From Macrosoma leucophasiata (lineage: Eukaryota; Arthropoda; Insecta; Lepidoptera; Hedylidae), in assembly GCA_036365455.1 (NCBI GenBank), contig JAWQUS010000016.1, positions 12,361,001 through 12,425,000 of the forward strand: 64,000 bases of DNA, written 5' to 3'. Shown here piece after piece: positions 59,501 through 64,000 of this stretch. The notes below the pieces were generated by a model. It saw only the letters and a program-made list of their open reading frames with translations. It did not search any database and was not told the DNA's origin. The position numbers were made by a program, and so were the translations under genes. Positions within the stretch are counted from its first letter, which is position 1; every line of letters begins with the position of its first letter.

Positions 59501-59914
59501 CCGTTAGAAACATTTTAATTAAATATCCACCTACCTAGGTGCCTATTGACTGCTATTTGTTTCGAATTGGGGAATTTGTGATGACGATGTAATAGGTAAT
59601 GGTATAGGTAGGTATATTGTACAAAGCACATCTTGAGTTAGCTCTACTCAAAGCACAGCTCTATTTTCTGGTAAAACCAACGAATATAACTTAATAGGCT
59701 GCGTTTTATTGGAACCACATTAAAAACGATTTAATACTTAACAAATTTGATAGTAAATACCTATCTACTTATAATAATATGCTGTAAGTTTTAACTTGAC
59801 TAAATAGCAGATAGCATAATATGTATTATAAGGGTAGGTATAGAGAGATGGAAAATTGTTTGCGTTTTACACTTACCTAAACCATGCAAGAAAGTGCCAA
59901 AAACCAATAAAAAG
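56557..59914. other. Non-coding DNA, possibly first intron of a downstream gene
   Basis: Overlapping frames on both strands at 58280-58617 contain GGATCCCCTGGAGTCCACGG but show no family motif. Nothing else is supported. Confidence 0.4.
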
Positions 59915-60084
59915 AAGTAATAGGTAAATAGGTACATTGTAACGAAGGAAAACGCAGTAAATATTCCTATAGGTTGATGAGTTAATTTATTCACCTGAAT
60001 ACATTAATCACGCAATAAGGCCGATCGGAGTTACATACGAGTAAAATGTTTTCATTGTAGGTACTCGTACACATGTAGACTTTT

Positions 60085-60363
60085 TTATGTTATGGAAGTG
60101 GCAAACAAGCATGCAGTTCACATTGATGTTAAGTGATGACTGCAGCCTATAGACACCCACAAAAAGACCAAGGTCAAAATGCAGATGCGTTACCACTCCT
60201 GAGGCCTAAGGTGTTATGCCTCTGTGCCGGAAATTACAGAGCCGTACATTACCACCTAACCGGAACACGATAGTGCTGAACACTACCATTTAGCGGCAAG
60301 TATATTAGGTAAAGTGGTGATACCTACGCCCGCGAGCTCCGTCACTGGAGCTCTACCACCAAG
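60085..60363 (-). repeat. SINE-like repeat, family 1, in tandem copy 1
   Basis: Full-length copy: GGCAAACAAGCATGCAGTTC to GGAGCTCTACCACCA, with the A-rich tail (TTTTTTATGTTATGGAAGT on the + strand) intact. Confidence 0.8.
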
Positions 60364-62289
60364 AAGAGACTTGACAATGCAATCCTGGGATTTTTTTTGG
60401 TTCTGGTTATGATGGACATGGTTAAAACAGACTGGGAGTTCTGTGACTGTACCTAAGTAATGTAACAGACACAGTCTATTGACATTCAATGAGGACACCG
60501 ACGTAAAAATGGAAATTCCCTAAAACACAACACAACTTGTCACCCAACAACGCATGCGTATCAAGCTACTTACATGTTCGTTTTCTTTAGACTGTGTTAC
60601 TACTTAGTAGCTTGCTATCATTGTGTCACTCAGGTACCTACAGCACTTACGTTTATTTTCTTGACTTACTTTAAATAGTTCAGTACACAAATAGGTAGCT
60701 ATAAAACAATATAATTTTACCAAACTGAAATTGAAATCATTTTTTTGACCTTGCTTGATTTTACATCATAACTATCATTATTTTTAATAATCATCTCAAA
60801 ATTGTTTCATTACGCATACCTCGATGAATGATTTATTTATTTCCATAATACATAACCTTTCAACAAGGTCCAGGTCTACATGTAATGCAGATGACAAGGC
60901 TACGCTTACGGAGTCGGCTTCAGATTGCTAGTAGAAATCTGCTAAATAATTTCGAAACTCCAAATTTCCCATAGCTACAATTGTTATGAATCTTTCCATG
61001 AAATCATAGCTCTAGGTGTGTGATACATAAGTATAAAATATATACTGGTAATCAAATTCAATATTTTTTGTAAGAACGTAACAAAAATTCTGAACTATAA
61101 CTAGGCACAGTGCTCATCAAGAAATATTGCACATCGAGCCTATGAAAGTGACAATCGGCTAGTTTCGACTTCGTAGAGCGTTATCTCTGTTGCATACTGC
61201 CTACGTACGTCATATAGGTATGTAAGGTGCAAAAAAGATAACGCTCTACAGATCCGAAATAAGATGCAGTCTCCTTCCGTACGTCGATGTGAAATATTGC
61301 TTGTTAGATACTGTAGAGGTACGTGTTATTAACAACGTGTTAACTAATTTGGTTTCCAAATATGTACGCCTATGGTGTAATAAATGATTATAACAAACAG
61401 ACATGGTCGGTATTAATGAATGACACTGACTTTGCAGTGACGTGTGCATTTTCCACAAACTCATGAATAAAGTGGTAAACAACTACTTACGTAATTGATG
61501 TTTATTATGTTTGTGACCCACTATATTTGTTTGCACTTGAACTAGGTATTCTATACAAAGTAACTTGAAGAGTAGGCCATGGAATGTAGATTGAAGTGAA
61601 GTAGGATCAAACGATCTAATAAGTGACTTGACTTTAATTTTAAGTTCAAATTTTTAATGTTCAGTATACTTTTGAAAACAGATGTTTATTGGAAATAGCG
61701 TGATATTTTAAGCTTATCCTCTCTAAATTGTACCATACCTGCATGCATTCATAGATTTCTAACTTTGAAGCATAATGTTTCAAAATATTTATCATACAAA
61801 TTTCGAAAGTTGCTTAAAAATAGAACCATTTTTTATTAAAATATGATAAGTATGCATGTATTTGTTGAAATGTGATCGGTAGTGAAGGAACACGGTTGGT
61901 CGGGCCTGGGAAATGCAAAGTAAGAATCAGACAGCCATTCAGCTAGGGCTACTTACTCTACTGGATTATGTAGATATTGAGTAATTGCATTGTGAATATT
62001 TGTAAAAAGTGAAGGAAAATTAATCAAAAAAGTATTTCAAATATGTTAAAAATCCATTTATGAGGGATGACTACCTTGTGATTTATCACATTCTTTCTTT
62101 TTTTTTAATGTTTTTTTTTAAGTAATAGGTAAATAGGTACATTGTAACGAAGGAAAACGCAGTAAATATTCCTATAGGTTGATGAGTTAATTTATTCACC
62201 TGAATACATTAATCACGCAATAAGGCCGATCGGAGTTACATACGAGTAAAATGTTTTCATTGTAGGTACTCGTACACATGTAGACTTTT

Positions 62290-62568
62290 TTATGTTATGG
62301 AAGTGGCAAACAAGCATGCAGTTCACATTGATGTTAAGTGATGACTGCAGCCTATAGACACCCACAAAAAGACCAAGGTCAAAATGCAGATGCGTTACCA
62401 CTCCTGAGGCCTAAGGTGTTATGCCTCTGTGCCGGAAATTACAGAGCCGTACATTACCACCTAACCGGAACACGATAGTGCTGAACACTACCATTTAGCG
62501 GCAAGTATATTAGGTAAAGTGGTGATACCTACGCCCGCGAGCTCCGTCACTGGAGCTCTACCACCAAG
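62290..62568 (-). repeat. SINE-like repeat, family 1, in tandem copy 2
   Basis: Exact duplicate of the copy at 60085-60363, shifted by 2205 bp. It arose by the tandem duplication and not by a separate insertion. Confidence 0.8.
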
Positions 62569-64000
62569 AAGAGACTTGACAATGCAATCCTGGGATTTTT
62601 TTTGGTTCTGGTTATGATGGACATGGTTAAAACAGACTGGGAGTTCTGTGACTGTACCTAAGTAATGTAACAGACACAGTCTATTGACATTCAATGAGGA
62701 CACCGACGTAAAAATGGAAATTCCCTAAAACACAACACAACTTGTCACCCAACAACGCATGCGTATCAAGCTACTTACATGTTCGTTTTCTTTAGACTGT
62801 GTTACTACTTAGTAGCTTGCTATCATTGTGTCACTCAGGTACCTACAGCACTTACGTTTATTTTCTTGACTTACTTTAAATAGTTCAGTACACAAATAGG
62901 TAGCTATAAAACAATATAATTTTACCAAACTGAAATTGAAATCATTTTTTTGACCTTGCTTGATTTTACATCATAACTATCATTATTTTTAATAATCATC
63001 TCAAAATTGTTTCATTACGCATACCTCGATGAATGATTTATTTATTTCCATAATACATAACCTTTCAACAAGGTCCAGGTCTACATGTAATGCAGATGAC
63101 AAGGCTACGCTTACGGAGTCGGCTTCAGATTGCTAGTAGAAATCTGCTAAATAATTTCGAAACTCCAAATTTCCCATAGCTACAATTGTTATGAATCTTT
63201 CCATGAAATCATAGCTCTAGGTGTGTGATACATAAGTATAAAATATATACTGGTAATCAAATTCAATATTTTTTGTAAGAACGTAACAAAAATTCTGAAC
63301 TATAACTAGGCACAGTGCTCATCAAGAAATATTGCACATCGAGCCTATGAAAGTGACAATCGGCTAGTTTCGACTTCGTAGAGCGTTATCTCTGTTGCAT
63401 ACTGCCTACGTACGTCATATAGGTATGTAAGGTGCAAAAAAGATAACGCTCTACAGATCCGAAATAAGATGCAGTCTCCTTCCGTACGTCGATGTGAAAT
63501 ATTGCTTGTTAGATACTGTAGAGGTACGTGTTATTAACAACGTGTTAACTAATTTGGTTTCCAAATATGTACGCCTATGGTGTAATAAATGATTATAACA
63601 AACAGACATGGTCGGTATTAATGAATGACACTGACTTTGCAGTGACGTGTGCATTTTCCACAAACTCATGAATAAAGTGGTAAACAACTACTTACGTAAT
63701 TGATGTTTATTATGTTTGTGACCCACTATATTTGTTTGCACTTGAACTAGGTATTCTATACAAAGTAACTTGAAGAGTAGGCCATGGAATGTAGATTGAA
63801 GTGAAGTAGGATCAAACGATCTAATAAGTGACTTGACTTTAATTTTAAGTTCAAATTTTTAATGTTCAGTATACTTTTGAAAACAGATGTTTATTGGAAA
63901 TAGCGTGATATTTTAAGCTTATCCTCTCTAAATTGTACCATACCTGCATGCATTCATAGATTTCTAACTTTGAAGCATAATGTTTCAAAATATTTATCAT

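Larger units (their letters stand above)
59915..64000 (+). repeat. Direct tandem duplication, unit 2205 bp, second copy cut by window end
   Basis: AAGTAATAGGTAAATAGGTA begins copy 1 at 59915 and copy 2 at 62120. Every segment I compared, including the last bases of the window (equivalent to about 61795), is identical. The junction is preceded by T runs (62097-62119). Three frames (for example 60008-60196 and 62213-62401) recur with identical translations but derive from the repeat inside and are not genes. Confidence 0.92.

Noticed and set aside
60283..60498. 71-codon frame repeated at 62488-62703 with identical translation, suggesting a conserved gene
   Set aside because: The identity comes from the 2205-bp tandem duplication, and the frame begins within a SINE-like repeat.

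Overview
The window looks like nuclear DNA of a moth or butterfly (Lepidoptera). It is AT-rich, its genes have many introns with GT..AG borders, TAGGTACCTAC-type words are scattered throughout, and it is packed with short interspersed elements, foldback MITEs and LINE 3' ends of the kind found in lepidopteran genomes. Nothing in it is bacterial or viral. The species cannot be fixed from sequence alone.

I could assemble five protein-coding genes exon by exon, with reading phase matching at every junction. Three are secreted proteins of the Yellow / major royal jelly protein family (MRJP) on the + strand: a six-to-seven-exon gene at 18180-27895 (446 aa, perhaps 478 aa if an in-frame first exon at 14755-14818 is used), and a tandem pair at 40375-43555 (438 aa) and 46675-50807 (413 aa). 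The pair share intron positions and most conserved motifs; the first gene has a different exon layout and belongs to another Yellow subclade. Between them, on the - strand, lies a six-exon gene (28546-34539, 431 aa) whose cysteine and aromatic motifs match the C16orf89 / UPF0764 (DUF4735) family of secreted proteins. At 50901-53261, also on the - strand, is a four-exon gene for a membrane protein with hydrophobic N-terminal segments and a long polar tail (479 aa). Genes are arranged tail-to-tail twice: the first Yellow gene with the C16orf89-like gene, and the third Yellow gene with the membrane-protein gene, where the stop codons are about 93 bp apart.

The rest is non-coding or mobile DNA. 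The left 14.5 kb has no gene I can support, but carries a broken mariner (5931-7237) and several repeat fragments. The introns of the first Yellow gene hold a composite inverted repeat (15566-16307), a full-length foldback element (19351-19905), a small MITE next to it (19912-20061), a MITE inside a MITE (23488-23931) and a duplicated LINE/SINE-like tail (24299-24803). A SINE-like family of about 285 bp with an A-rich tail occurs at least fifteen times. The right end (59915-64000) is a 2205-bp direct tandem duplication, apparently identical where compared, with the second copy cut by the window edge. A GC-rich stretch ending in a good splice donor at 56556 may be the non-coding first exon of a gene lying beyond the window.

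How the genes work together: Yellow proteins are secreted and act in cuticle pigmentation and cuticle hardening, so the cluster is plausibly an epidermal or cuticle gene cluster. The C16orf89-like and membrane-protein genes have no known link to that role, and I infer none.
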